Origin: Chitinophagales bacterium
GTDB lineage: Bacteria > Bacteroidota > Bacteroidia > Chitinophagales > Chitinophagaceae
DNA: 64,000 nt
Assembly (NCBI GenBank): GCA_017303835.1
Contig: JAFLBI010000001.1
Span: 2,604,001 to 2,668,000 of the forward strand
Reading direction: 5' to 3'
The position numbers and the translations under genes were made by a program. Positions 25,153 through 33,413 of this stretch are shown piece by piece; position 1 is the first letter of the stretch, and the number at the start of each line of letters is the position of its first letter. The notes under the pieces were generated by a model that saw only the letters and a list, made by a program, of their open reading frames with translations, made no database searches and was not told where the DNA came from.

Positions 25153-25683
25153 ATGCAGTATGAAAACCCGATTATCCCACATGCGGATATACCACAATAT
25201 GCAAAAGCGTTATTGCAACCTGTTGAAACAAGGTATAAGCGGGTACTATTCATCAGTTGGGGAATAGCTTATGGTATCTTATTGATTGCGCTCATTTGCT
25301 TGTTTGTTTTTGTGCGAAAATTCCAGCTCTGGTGGGCTATTGGCTTAGCATCATTGGTATTTACTTTATTGATTGCATTCACTATTGCTGCAATACAGAT
25401 TGGATTCAAGAATCGTGCATGGGCTTTGCGCGACAAAGACATCATCTTTAAAAAGGGCTGGCTATTCCAATCAACCCATATCATTCCCTTTATCAAGATT
25501 CAGCATTGTGTGGTGCGTAGTGGTCCGATTGAAAGAAAATTCGGTTTGGCTTCTGTACGATTGATGACTGCCGCCAGCGGTGATGTAGATATCAGTATAC
25601 ATGGCTTAGAAGCGACTACTGCTGAGCAATTGAAAGAATGGATCATGGAAAAAATTGCTGCACATGCAAGTCCCGGCGTTTGA
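25153..25683 (+). CDS. PH domain-containing membrane protein, YdbS-like
   Basis: A 176-residue protein with two adjacent transmembrane helices (near residues 35-55 and 60-80) and one bacterial PH (bPH2) domain. The domain is marked by DKDIIFKKGWLFQSTHIIPF, KIQHCVVRSGPIERKFGLAS and VDISIHGLEATTAEQLKEWI. It pairs with the larger PH protein that follows with a 20-base overlap. Such YdbS-YdbT pairs act at the inner membrane with unknown function. Confidence 0.83.
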   Translation: MQYENPIIPHADIPQYAKALLQPVETRYKRVLFISWGIAYGILLIALICLFVFVRKFQLWWAIGLASLVFTLLIAFTIAAIQIGFKNRAWALRDKDIIFKKGWLFQSTHIIPFIKIQHCVVRSGPIERKFGLASVRLMTAASGDVDISIHGLEATTAEQLKEWIMEKIAAHASPGV

Positions 25684-27163
25684 TTGTTCCAAGCCACAGC
25701 GGCAGTCGCCCGTTGCCTTGATTTTCATCCTCTGGAAAATACTCAAGGAAAGCTGGTTTGCGGTACTTTTTGTTTTTGGTAAATACCTGTTTGGCAGTTC
25801 CGAAAGTAAAAAATCCCGATTTGCAGACTATGCTATCTATTATGCACTGGGCTTTTTTGTTTTCATCATTTTAATCCGCATCAATCACCTAATTCAATTT
25901 TTCAGATTTAGGATATATGTTCAAGGCGGTGAGTTGATCGTTATCTCCGGTGTTTTGTCCAAAACACAAACCATTCTCCCTTTAGAGCGAGTTCAATCTG
26001 TTCACCTCAAGCAAAACTACTTACATCGTTTCACCAATACCTGCGGATTGAAATTAGAAACTGCTGGTAGCGCACATACAGAAGTGGAAATTGATGCGAT
26101 TGATCTACATAAAGCCATGGCTTTGCAGCGGCTTTTGCAGCAGCAAACACATACAGCAGTTACTAGCGAAAAGCAGGAAGTACCTGCGTCAATCTTGGGA
26201 ATTAGTACGGCGGATGTATTGAAACTGGCTATATCAGAGAATCATATCAAGACCTTACTGCTGATTTTATTTTTTGCGATTGCGCGAATGGAGGATTTGC
26301 GTCAATATTTTGGAGTTGATACAGAAAAAGTGATTGGGGAACAAGTGGATAAGGTTTTGTCTGCAACTCAGCTTTGGGCGCTATTAATTAGTGCTGTATT
26401 AACTTTAACATTGGCCGTTTCATTTGCACGAGTATTGATTCGCTATTATGCCATGCAGTTACGCATCTCTGAAAAAGGCTTTCAGATGCAATGGGGGTTT
26501 TTGCAAACACAACAGAAAATGTTGTTACACAATAAAGTGCAGATGCTGAGCTGGAATAGCAATTGGGTAAGGGGCATGCTGGGCATCCGCATACTACGTT
26601 TCTTCATGGCTGGAGAAGATATTACCAAAGATGGTCAGTGGATTCGCCTTCCGGTGTTACAGCAAGATGTTCTAAGAAAAATTATTGCACCCTATCAATC
26701 CGTATGGCCTGCAGAAAACAGTGAGCCCCATAAAGTACATCATGCATATGGTTGGCGTATGACCGTATTGATTGGTCTTCCTGCTTGTGTGTTGCTTTGT
26801 ATACCCATTTGTTTATGGAAACCCTGGTTGGTTGTATTCCCTATTTTGGCTTTGATGTATTATGCCATCAGTAACCTGATTGCGCAACGGAATTTTCGCT
26901 ATTGGTATAATCAGCAAACCCTGCAGATTGAAAAAGGGGTATGGGGTAGGGAGCATATCTTGCTCAACTTAGCGCGTGTGCAACATGTTATCGTTAAGAC
27001 AAGTCCGTTTTTGCGTTCGAGGAACTTAGCCACATTGGAATTGCATACTGCAGGAGATACCGTGAAAATACCCTACATCTCACTTTCGCAAGCCAATTAT
27101 TTAGCTGATTGCTGCTTACTGAATGTTGAGTTTGATCTATCCTCAAGCAGTTTCGCCAGCTAG
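25664..27163 (+). CDS. PH domain-containing membrane protein, YdbT-like
   Basis: About 499 residues with several bPH2 repeats (VQGGELIVISGVLSKTQTIL, then RISEKGFQMQWGFLQTQQKM, and a last one LQIEKGVWGREHILLNL) alternating with pairs of transmembrane helices. It is the multi-domain partner of the preceding gene. The ATG at 25664 overlaps that gene by 20 bases. The 3' end overlaps the convergent flavin-reductase-like gene by 21 bases. Confidence 0.82.
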   Translation: MQVPAFDCSKPQRQSPVALIFILWKILKESWFAVLFVFGKYLFGSSESKKSRFADYAIYYALGFFVFIILIRINHLIQFFRFRIYVQGGELIVISGVLSKTQTILPLERVQSVHLKQNYLHRFTNTCGLKLETAGSAHTEVEIDAIDLHKAMALQRLLQQQTHTAVTSEKQEVPASILGISTADVLKLAISENHIKTLLLILFFAIARMEDLRQYFGVDTEKVIGEQVDKVLSATQLWALLISAVLTLTLAVSFARVLIRYYAMQLRISEKGFQMQWGFLQTQQKMLLHNKVQMLSWNSNWVRGMLGIRILRFFMAGEDITKDGQWIRLPVLQQDVLRKIIAPYQSVWPAENSEPHKVHHAYGWRMTVLIGLPACVLLCIPICLWKPWLVVFPILALMYYAISNLIAQRNFRYWYNQQTLQIEKGVWGREHILLNLARVQHVIVKTSPFLRSRNLATLELHTAGDTVKIPYISLSQANYLADCCLLNVEFDLSSSSFAS

Positions 27164-28033
27164 TAAAACTTGCCATGCAGCAGCCACCTGATTGGCTGCA
27201 AGCAACTTAGCGGCGTAACGATGTAATTCCTGCTCCATTTCCTCTGGATTCACAGAGAAATACTGTACAATATTTTTCAATTGCGCATCTTCAAATGCAG
27301 GATCTACCACAGGCATTTCGTGCACATTGGCCAACATACCCAGGTCATTGCCTGTAAGTGTTTTGCTGTTTCTAATGCCTGCAGGTAATGCATCAATCCC
27401 GATACCCAATTGTGTATTGGGCTTAGGAACAGTAAAGAGATTATCGGGGTTAACTTTGCAATACCAATCACCACCTAATCTGGCAACCAATTCAATTTTG
27501 CGTTGGTCAATCATCGTTCCTTCACTATTGAGAATGCTGTCATCTACATGCATGCACAACACTTCAGCAATAATAAGCTGACCAGCACCGCCGTTTTCAC
27601 CAAGGCTTTTTGTCTCCAACACCTTGCATTCCATTTTGATCTTGGCTTCCTTCACCATGGGTACACGCACCATGGTAGCAGCTTCTTTGGTAAAGCCTGC
27701 TTTTACAAACTCATCTACGCCCTTGGGGTATTCGCAACTGGCGAGGCTGGTTTGCTGTACCATGGCATAATCGCAGATATTGATCACGCACTCGGGTACT
27801 TCTATTACATTTTGTAAAGTATGCTTGGTGGTATTATCGCGCACGCGGCGTGCAGCAGAAAAAATCACCACGGGTGGGTTAGACGAGAAGAGATTGAAAA
27901 AGCTAAAAGGGCTCAGGTTGGCATTGTCTGCTGCATCAATGGTGCTGGCAAATGCAATAGGTCTGGGGGCAACCGCATGTTGCAACCAGGCTTGCTTTTG
28001 AGCGGGGGATAAGGTACTTAGGTCTATTTTCAT
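27143..28033 (-). CDS. Flavin reductase-like (FMN-binding split-barrel) protein
   Basis: A 296-residue protein. Its first 200 residues fit the flavin-reductase domain: RPIAFASTIDAADNANLSPF, SFFNLFSSNPPVVIFSAARR and VPECVINICDYAMVQQ. The C-terminal 90 residues are a helical extension. It would bind FMN and reduce it or use it on an unknown substrate. In related bacteria such genes accompany tyrosine/homogentisate degradation, consistent with the fumarylacetoacetase-like gene upstream. The start codon (28033) lies 2 bases from the left repeat of the GxxExxY cassette. Confidence 0.82.
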   Translation of the reverse strand: MKIDLSTLSPAQKQAWLQHAVAPRPIAFASTIDAADNANLSPFSFFNLFSSNPPVVIFSAARRVRDNTTKHTLQNVIEVPECVINICDYAMVQQTSLASCEYPKGVDEFVKAGFTKEAATMVRVPMVKEAKIKMECKVLETKSLGENGGAGQLIIAEVLCMHVDDSILNSEGTMIDQRKIELVARLGGDWYCKVNPDNLFTVPKPNTQLGIGIDALPAGIRNSKTLTGNDLGMLANVHEMPVVDPAFEDAQLKNIVQYFSVNPEEMEQELHRYAAKLLAANQVAAAWQVLLAGETA

Positions 28034-28035
28034 AT

Positions 28036-28060
28036 TTAACCGCAAAGGCGCAAAGACACG
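28036..28060. repeat. Left inverted repeat of the GxxExxY cassette
   Basis: A 25-base sequence beginning TTAACCGCAAAGGCGCAAAG. It matches the reverse complement of 28481-28505 at 20 of 25 positions. A further CCGCAAAG unit follows at 28066-28073. Confidence 0.75.
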
Positions 28061-28074
28061 AGGTCCCGCAAAGA

Positions 28075-28464
28075 TTAATAATTATTTACTCTTCTTCTAA
28101 AACCATCCTTTAGGAGAACAGTGTTAAAGTTAATTAAGAAGCCCATCTTTTTATTAGCAAGTTTCAGATAAGAAAGTAATTGTGCTTCATGTACAGGATG
28201 AATCTCATCTACTGCTTTCAATTCAATGATTAGCTCGTCTTCTACCAATAAGTCGATATAAAATTCTTTTCCGGTATTGCTCCCCTTATAATATAAAGGC
28301 ACTGCAACTTGCTGTTGAAAGGCGATTGATCTGATGGATAACTCCTTGCAAAATGCATATTGATATACACTTTCCAGCAAGCCGGGGCCAAGCTCCTTGT
28401 GTACTTCTAATGCAGCAAGAAAAATTTGCTTGGCAAGCCACTCATATCTTTCCTTTGTCATCAT
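28075..28464 (-). CDS. GxxExxY protein (PD-(D/E)XK nuclease-like)
   Basis: A 129-residue protein of the GxxExxY family (TIGR04256 type). The naming motif is GPGLLESVYQ (Gly28, Glu31, Tyr34). It continues with EFYIDLLVEDELIIELKA, which supplies Asp71, Glu81 and Lys83 in the D-x(n)-E-x-K layout of the PD-(D/E)XK nuclease fold, and VHEAQLLSYLKLANKKMGF. The cellular function is unknown. ATG codons at 28464 and 28461 are both possible. The gene lies between two imperfect inverted repeats in an otherwise collinear pair of catabolic genes. Confidence 0.9.
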   Translation of the reverse strand: MMTKERYEWLAKQIFLAALEVHKELGPGLLESVYQYAFCKELSIRSIAFQQQVAVPLYYKGSNTGKEFYIDLLVEDELIIELKAVDEIHPVHEAQLLSYLKLANKKMGFLINFNTVLLKDGFRRRVNNY

Positions 28465-28480
28465 TGTCTTAGCGATACTT

Positions 28481-28505
28481 TGCGTCCTGGCGTCTTAGCG
28501 GTTAA
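28481..28505. repeat. Right inverted repeat of the GxxExxY cassette
   Basis: Its reverse complement begins TTAACCGCTAAGACGCCAGG, matching the left repeat at 20 of 25 positions in opposite orientation. It ends 11 bases from the stop codon of the fumarylacetoacetase-like gene. Confidence 0.75.
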
Positions 28506-28516
28506 GCTTTTAACCA

Positions 28517-29530
28517 CTAAGTAGTTAGATGCCTCTTCTTAAAAATAGAAAAATCGGTTTCTTCAGCAACAATGGTATTGTGTAATCTACCTAGTCCGGT
28601 GATTTCCATCTCTACTACATCACCATCTTGTAACCATTGTTCTTTGTACTCAGGATTATTGAGTTTGCCTGTGCCATTTAATTCCAAGAAACAGCCTGTG
28701 CCAACTGTACCGCTACCAATCACATCACCAGGATTCAATGTTACGCCATAAGCACAACGCTCAATGATTTCAGCAAATGTCCAGTCCATATCCGCCACAT
28801 TGCCATCACTCACTTGCACACCATTCACCCAGCATTGCATACGTAGATTCCAGCTCTTACCTGTATGTCCCGGCTTAGGTGCAGTTTCATAAGCTTCCAG
28901 TTCATCCAATGTCACGAGGCAGGGGCCGATTACGGTAGAGAAATCTTTGCCTTTAGCGGGGCCAAGGTTTAATAACATTTCTTCCATTTGCAGGCGACGC
29001 GCACTCATATCGTTCATGATCATCAATCCGCCGATATAACTATCCGCTTCTTCTGCAGGAATATTTCTGCCTTGTCTGCAGATGACAATCGCAGCTTCCA
29101 ATTCAAAATCCAGTTTTTCAAAATGATCCGGCATACACACAATGGGGCCCGGACCTTGGATACTGTGGTGATTGGTGAAGTAAAAGATTGGATACTGATC
29201 AAACTCAGGAATCATGGGTACGCCGCGGTTTCTTCTGGCAGCAGCTACGTGTTGTCTGAATGCATAACCATCTCTGCAGGATGAAGGAAAGGGAATCGGC
29301 GCCAGCAGGTCTACTTTTTCCAAATCAATACCTTTCTCTTTGCCAATACGACCTTCTACAATGGCTGCATTTATTTTCTGCGCAATAGGGAACATATCAT
29401 CCCAGAAATGGAGAAACATATTCATGCTGTTGGGCAGATCCGGATGCTGCATATCCGCATCATACAAAAAACCATCGTGCAGAAAAGCCAATTGATCGTG
29501 TCCTTCTCTCAGGTAAGAAACCAGTTTCAT
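28517..29530 (-). CDS. Fumarylacetoacetate hydrolase family protein
   Basis: A 337-residue protein with the FAH C-terminal fold. The metal-binding block DFELEAAIVICRQGRN contains the E-x-E pair. NDMSARRLQMEE and the CGVTLNPGDVIGSGTVGTG-type segment (here AYGVTLNPGDVIGSGTVGTG) follow. It would hydrolyse a C-C bond in a beta-diketo acid, probably fumarylacetoacetate in tyrosine catabolism, although other FAH-family substrates are possible. Start ATG at 29530 (MKLVSYLREG). The next two minus-strand genes downstream are the GxxExxY cassette and the flavin-reductase-like gene. Confidence 0.87.
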   Translation of the reverse strand: MKLVSYLREGHDQLAFLHDGFLYDADMQHPDLPNSMNMFLHFWDDMFPIAQKINAAIVEGRIGKEKGIDLEKVDLLAPIPFPSSCRDGYAFRQHVAAARRNRGVPMIPEFDQYPIFYFTNHHSIQGPGPIVCMPDHFEKLDFELEAAIVICRQGRNIPAEEADSYIGGLMIMNDMSARRLQMEEMLLNLGPAKGKDFSTVIGPCLVTLDELEAYETAPKPGHTGKSWNLRMQCWVNGVQVSDGNVADMDWTFAEIIERCAYGVTLNPGDVIGSGTVGTGCFLELNGTGKLNNPEYKEQWLQDGDVVEMEITGLGRLHNTIVAEETDFSIFKKRHLTT

Positions 29531-29608
29531 AAGCAAACTTTGAGCGCCGAAATTAGCTGTTTTGCACCACCTGCATGATTGTGTAACTTAGAAAAGAATT
29601 TAGGATGC

Positions 29609-32197
29609 ATGAAAAACAGTCTAACCCATTGCCTGCTAGTTGGTTTATTGTTGTGCCTGTATGGTTTTGACTCGCCCAAGCCTGTCAATAGCTGGATTCG
29701 CATCAACCAGCTAGGCTATCTGCCGGGCGGACAAAAAACTGCTGTTTGGTGCAGTAAAGACAAAGTACCTATTAGTGCCTTTGAATTGGTGAATGCTAAA
29801 ACCAATCTGCCTGTTTTCAAAGCTGCGGTTGGTTTGCTGTATGGTGCTTATGGTCCGTTTCAACAAACTGCACGTTTGGATTTCTCTGCGTTTCAGCATC
29901 CTGGTAAATATTATCTGCGTGCGGGCAATGCAGCATCTCCTGTTTTTGAAATTGGCGAAGATGTATATGAGGGCACAGCCGATTTCTGTTTGCGTTATAT
30001 GCGTCAACAACGTAGTGGCTACAATCCTTTCTTACAGGATAGTTGCCATACGCATGACGGTTATGTATTGTATGGTGCCAAAGCCGGATTAATGGATAGC
30101 AGTTTTATGGATGTAAGTGGTGGTTGGCATGATGCCAGTGATTATTTGCAGTACGGTACTACTTCTGCCAATGCGGCTTACCATTTGCTGATGGCTTATC
30201 GCGATTTTCCTGAAGTGTTTGGCGATGAAAAAAAATCCAACGGTACAAACGGTAGTAATGGATTAGCCGATGTGTTGGATGAAGCTAGATGGGGCTTGGA
30301 TTGGTTATTGAAAATGCATCCGGTACCAAATATTCTTTTTAATCAGTTAGGAGATGATCGTGATCATATGGGTATGCGTATTCCTAAAGAAGATACTTAC
30401 TACGGCAGAGGTTTTGAACGTCCTGTTTATTTGGTAACAGGTGAGCCGCAACAGCGTGGCAAATTCTTGAATGATACCAAGGGTACATCTTCTACAGCTG
30501 CGAAATATGCAGCCAGCTTTGCATTGGGTAGTCGCTTGTTCAATAAAACGGATAGTGCTTACGCAAAATTATTACGCGAGAAAAGCTTGACAGCGCTGCG
30601 TTACAGCAATATTCAACCCGGCGTTACACAAACAGCATCTGTACGTTCGCCCTATATCTACGCGGAAGACAATTGGACAGATGATATGGAATTGGCTTAT
30701 GCAGCTGTACAATCAAATAAGACTTATCTCGATTCTGCTTTCTGGTATGCACAACAGGAAAAGATAACGCCATGGTTGGGAAAAGACACAGCCAAGCATT
30801 ATCAGTGGTATCCATTCATCAATGTTGGGCATTATGAATTGGCAAAGCAGGTAAAAGGTGCGCAAAGAGATAGCTTGATACAATTTTATCAACGTGGTAT
30901 TGAAGCGGTTTGGCAAAAGGCCAAGCAAAATGCTTTCTTTCGAGGTATTCCTTTTATCTGGTGCAGCAATAACCTCACCGTTGCTTTTGCGCAGCAGTGC
31001 ATGTGGTATCGACAGCTAACCAATAACAAGCAATACCTCGCATTAGAACAAGCCAATATTGATTGGTTGTTTGGTTGCAATCCCTGGGGCACTAGTATGG
31101 TCTATGGATTACCTTGGTGGGGCGATACACCTGTTGACCCGCACAGCGCATTTACGCATATCAAAAATTATCCGATTGATGGAGGTTTGGTGGATGGTCC
31201 GGTGTACACCAATATTTATAAAGGACTTATTGGTATTCAGTTGCAGGATGCTGATGAGTACGCCGAGTTTCAAAGTGATCTGGCCGTATATCATGATGAC
31301 TATGGCGATTACAGTACCAACGAACCTACGATGGATGGCACTGCTTCATTGATTTATTTATTAGCAGCAAAAGAGCAGGAAGCCAATGTAGCAGCACATC
31401 GCAATCGTGGACGATTTGCGAATACTGCAGCGAATTATCTGCCTTTTGAACAACAGACTGTTCGTCCCGCAGCTGCCAATCCTTTCGGAAAGCAATTGTT
31501 TGTATCCCATGGCGCAGTAGTCAAAGCAAAGAATCGTTACCACAAACAAGTAGCCTTGGTATTCACCGGTGATGAATATGCAGAAGGTTTACCTTTTATT
31601 CGAAAGACATTAAAAGACCAGCAGGTAAAAGCCGGGTTCTTTTTTACCGGTAGAATGTATCGAAATCCGAAGTTCAAAAATGATATCCAGCAACTGTACA
31701 AAGACAAACACTATATGGGCCCACATTCGGATGGTCATTTGTTGTATTGCGATTGGCAGAAGCGAGATAGTTTGTTGGTGAGCTGGTCTACTTTTTCAGA
31801 CGACTGGAACAGAAATCTCTATGCCATGGAAGAGTTGGGTATTCCGGCCAAGCAGGTAAAATATTTTATTCCACCTTATGAGTGGTGGAATGACAGCATT
31901 GCAACCTGGACCAGCTGGAAAGGTGCACAATTGTTCAGTTTTACACCCGGTGTACGCACCAATGCCGATTATACCTGGCCAGAGATGGGCAATCGTTATG
32001 TGTCTAATAAAACGATTATGGCATCAGTGAATCAGCAGCTCTCTTCTGCAGATGGATTGGATGGATATATTCTCTTAATTCATGTAGGAACAGACCCAAG
32101 GCGAAAAGAGAAATTGTATCATGAATTACCTGCACTCATCAAAACACTGCGAAAGAAGGGCTACCAGTTAGTGCCGATTGATGCGCTATTGCGATAA
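29609..32197 (+). CDS. GH9 glycoside hydrolase fused to a NodB-like polysaccharide deacetylase domain
   Basis: An 862-residue exported protein. A signal peptide (residues 1-20) is followed by a CelD-type Ig-like domain (about 28-115; IRINQLGYLPGGQKTAVW) and a GH9 alpha/alpha barrel (about 120-600). GH9 catalytic residues are present: Asp175/Asp178 in GGWHDASDYLQYG and acid Glu572 in STNEPTMDGTASL. Residues about 640-862 resemble NodB deacetylases, with the metal motif HSDGH (His706, His710) and a PPYEWW block. Motif 1 reads FTGDE instead of TFDDG. Beta-1,4-glucan or (after deacetylation) glucosamine oligomers are plausible substrates. Confidence 0.85.
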   Translation: MKNSLTHCLLVGLLLCLYGFDSPKPVNSWIRINQLGYLPGGQKTAVWCSKDKVPISAFELVNAKTNLPVFKAAVGLLYGAYGPFQQTARLDFSAFQHPGKYYLRAGNAASPVFEIGEDVYEGTADFCLRYMRQQRSGYNPFLQDSCHTHDGYVLYGAKAGLMDSSFMDVSGGWHDASDYLQYGTTSANAAYHLLMAYRDFPEVFGDEKKSNGTNGSNGLADVLDEARWGLDWLLKMHPVPNILFNQLGDDRDHMGMRIPKEDTYYGRGFERPVYLVTGEPQQRGKFLNDTKGTSSTAAKYAASFALGSRLFNKTDSAYAKLLREKSLTALRYSNIQPGVTQTASVRSPYIYAEDNWTDDMELAYAAVQSNKTYLDSAFWYAQQEKITPWLGKDTAKHYQWYPFINVGHYELAKQVKGAQRDSLIQFYQRGIEAVWQKAKQNAFFRGIPFIWCSNNLTVAFAQQCMWYRQLTNNKQYLALEQANIDWLFGCNPWGTSMVYGLPWWGDTPVDPHSAFTHIKNYPIDGGLVDGPVYTNIYKGLIGIQLQDADEYAEFQSDLAVYHDDYGDYSTNEPTMDGTASLIYLLAAKEQEANVAAHRNRGRFANTAANYLPFEQQTVRPAAANPFGKQLFVSHGAVVKAKNRYHKQVALVFTGDEYAEGLPFIRKTLKDQQVKAGFFFTGRMYRNPKFKNDIQQLYKDKHYMGPHSDGHLLYCDWQKRDSLLVSWSTFSDDWNRNLYAMEELGIPAKQVKYFIPPYEWWNDSIATWTSWKGAQLFSFTPGVRTNADYTWPEMGNRYVSNKTIMASVNQQLSSADGLDGYILLIHVGTDPRRKEKLYHELPALIKTLRKKGYQLVPIDALLR

Positions 32198-32467
32198 TCA
32201 CCAGCGTTCGTCTTCAGGAATATCACCCTGCTGTCTAAAAGTTTCTCTGCTTTTTTGCTTTTGTAACTGTCGCTCAATGATGAGTGCAGCAATCATTTTA
32301 GCTGCATCTTCTTGTGGATGTTCTGCCAGTAGTGTTTTGAGTTTGGCTTCAGGAATATCTAATCGGTAGAGGATGTAAATCAATTGATCAAAATCATGCA
32401 GGATCAGGTCGTTAATGGCCTTGATCAGGGCTTGTGGTCCTAGTTGTTCAATTTCCTGCAGATTCAT
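32198..32467 (-). CDS. Conserved hypothetical small protein
   Basis: 89 residues, soluble, no signal peptide. It is helical throughout (LQEIEQLGPQALIKAINDLI, FDQLIYILYRLDIPEAKLKT) with a charged end DIPEDERW. Not recognised. The LDIPEAKL...LIIERQLQKQKSR layout resembles small helical proteins of Bacteroidota without known role. Its stop codon directly abuts that of the GH9 gene on the opposite strand (32197/32198). Confidence 0.65.
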   Translation of the reverse strand: MNLQEIEQLGPQALIKAINDLILHDFDQLIYILYRLDIPEAKLKTLLAEHPQEDAAKMIAALIIERQLQKQKSRETFRQQGDIPEDERW

Positions 32468-32563
32468 TTTTGATGCTAAAGTTGTTTTGAAAATTTCTAG
32501 ATCAACAAATGCAATTGATTATACTATTTTAGTTTTAGTAAGATACAAAGCTTTTTTGAGCGC

Positions 32564-33343
32564 TTAGTATTTCTCCATCACCCCCAAACCAAATAGTGCA
32601 AAATCATATTTCACCGGATCTTTAGGATCCATCTGCCTCAGCGCATCCGTTAATTCCTGTGCCGCCTGCCAGTCAATCTGCTTTCTTTCCAGCAAGCCAA
32701 AGCGATATGCCACTCGGGCCACATGTACATCTACCGGACAAATCAATTGTGCCGGACGAATCTTTTTCCAAATACCAAAATCAACGCCTTTTTTATCAGC
32801 ACGCACCATCCAGCGTAAATACATGCTTAGTCGTTTACAGTTGCTTTGCTTCTCCGGTGTGGCAATATGTTTTTTACTTCTTGCAGGTGCATCTTCCAAT
32901 GAAAAGCAATAGCGATGAAAGCCAGTCAATGCACGGGTGGTATCTGTGTCTGATTTTTCCATCCATTGCGCAAAAGCTGTTTCCAAACTATCGTGTTGCT
33001 GATAATGGTGTTGTAAAAACTGGATAAAATAGAGTAGGTCTGTTGTATTAAAAGTGCGATGCTTGAACGAGAGCAATCTCTTGAGGTCTGATTCCTGATG
33101 TTGGGTAATGAACTTGTGTGGTGCCATATCCATCAACTGCATCAATTCCTTGGACTTATTGATAATCGTAGTTCTGTTGCCCCAAGCGAATATGGCTGCA
33201 AAAAAGCCGGCAATTTCAATATCGGCTTTTGATGAGAATAGGTGTGGAATACAGACAGGATCAGCCGGAATAAAGGAGGGCTGGTTGTACAGCGCTACTT
33301 TTTCTTCCAGAAAATCCCTGAGTTTATGGTATTGATTGCTCAT
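32564..33343 (-). CDS. TIGR02757 (DUF2400) family protein
   Basis: A 259-residue soluble protein. Family features: FFAAIFAWGNRTTIINKSKE, KHRTFNTTDLLYFIQFL, CKRLSMYLRWMVRADKKGVD, then QLICPVDVHVARVAYRFGLL and the end PVKYDFALFGLGV. The family looks like a helix-hairpin-helix DNA-glycosylase relative, and its function is unproven. The ATG at 33343 (MSNQYHKLRDFLEEK) is the family-like start. It is divergent from the GH3 gene. Confidence 0.85.
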   Translation of the reverse strand: MSNQYHKLRDFLEEKVALYNQPSFIPADPVCIPHLFSSKADIEIAGFFAAIFAWGNRTTIINKSKELMQLMDMAPHKFITQHQESDLKRLLSFKHRTFNTTDLLYFIQFLQHHYQQHDSLETAFAQWMEKSDTDTTRALTGFHRYCFSLEDAPARSKKHIATPEKQSNCKRLSMYLRWMVRADKKGVDFGIWKKIRPAQLICPVDVHVARVAYRFGLLERKQIDWQAAQELTDALRQMDPKDPVKYDFALFGLGVMEKY

Positions 33344-33413
33344 TTGTGGTAGACAGAATGGTACTTGCCACACATTTGTTTGTAACTTGGCGAAGTACCT
33401 AAAAGAATACCAT

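Noticed and set aside
27780-28012. Plus-strand open frames inside the flavin-reductase-like gene
   Set aside because: No homology-like motifs; the minus-strand frame has a complete domain.
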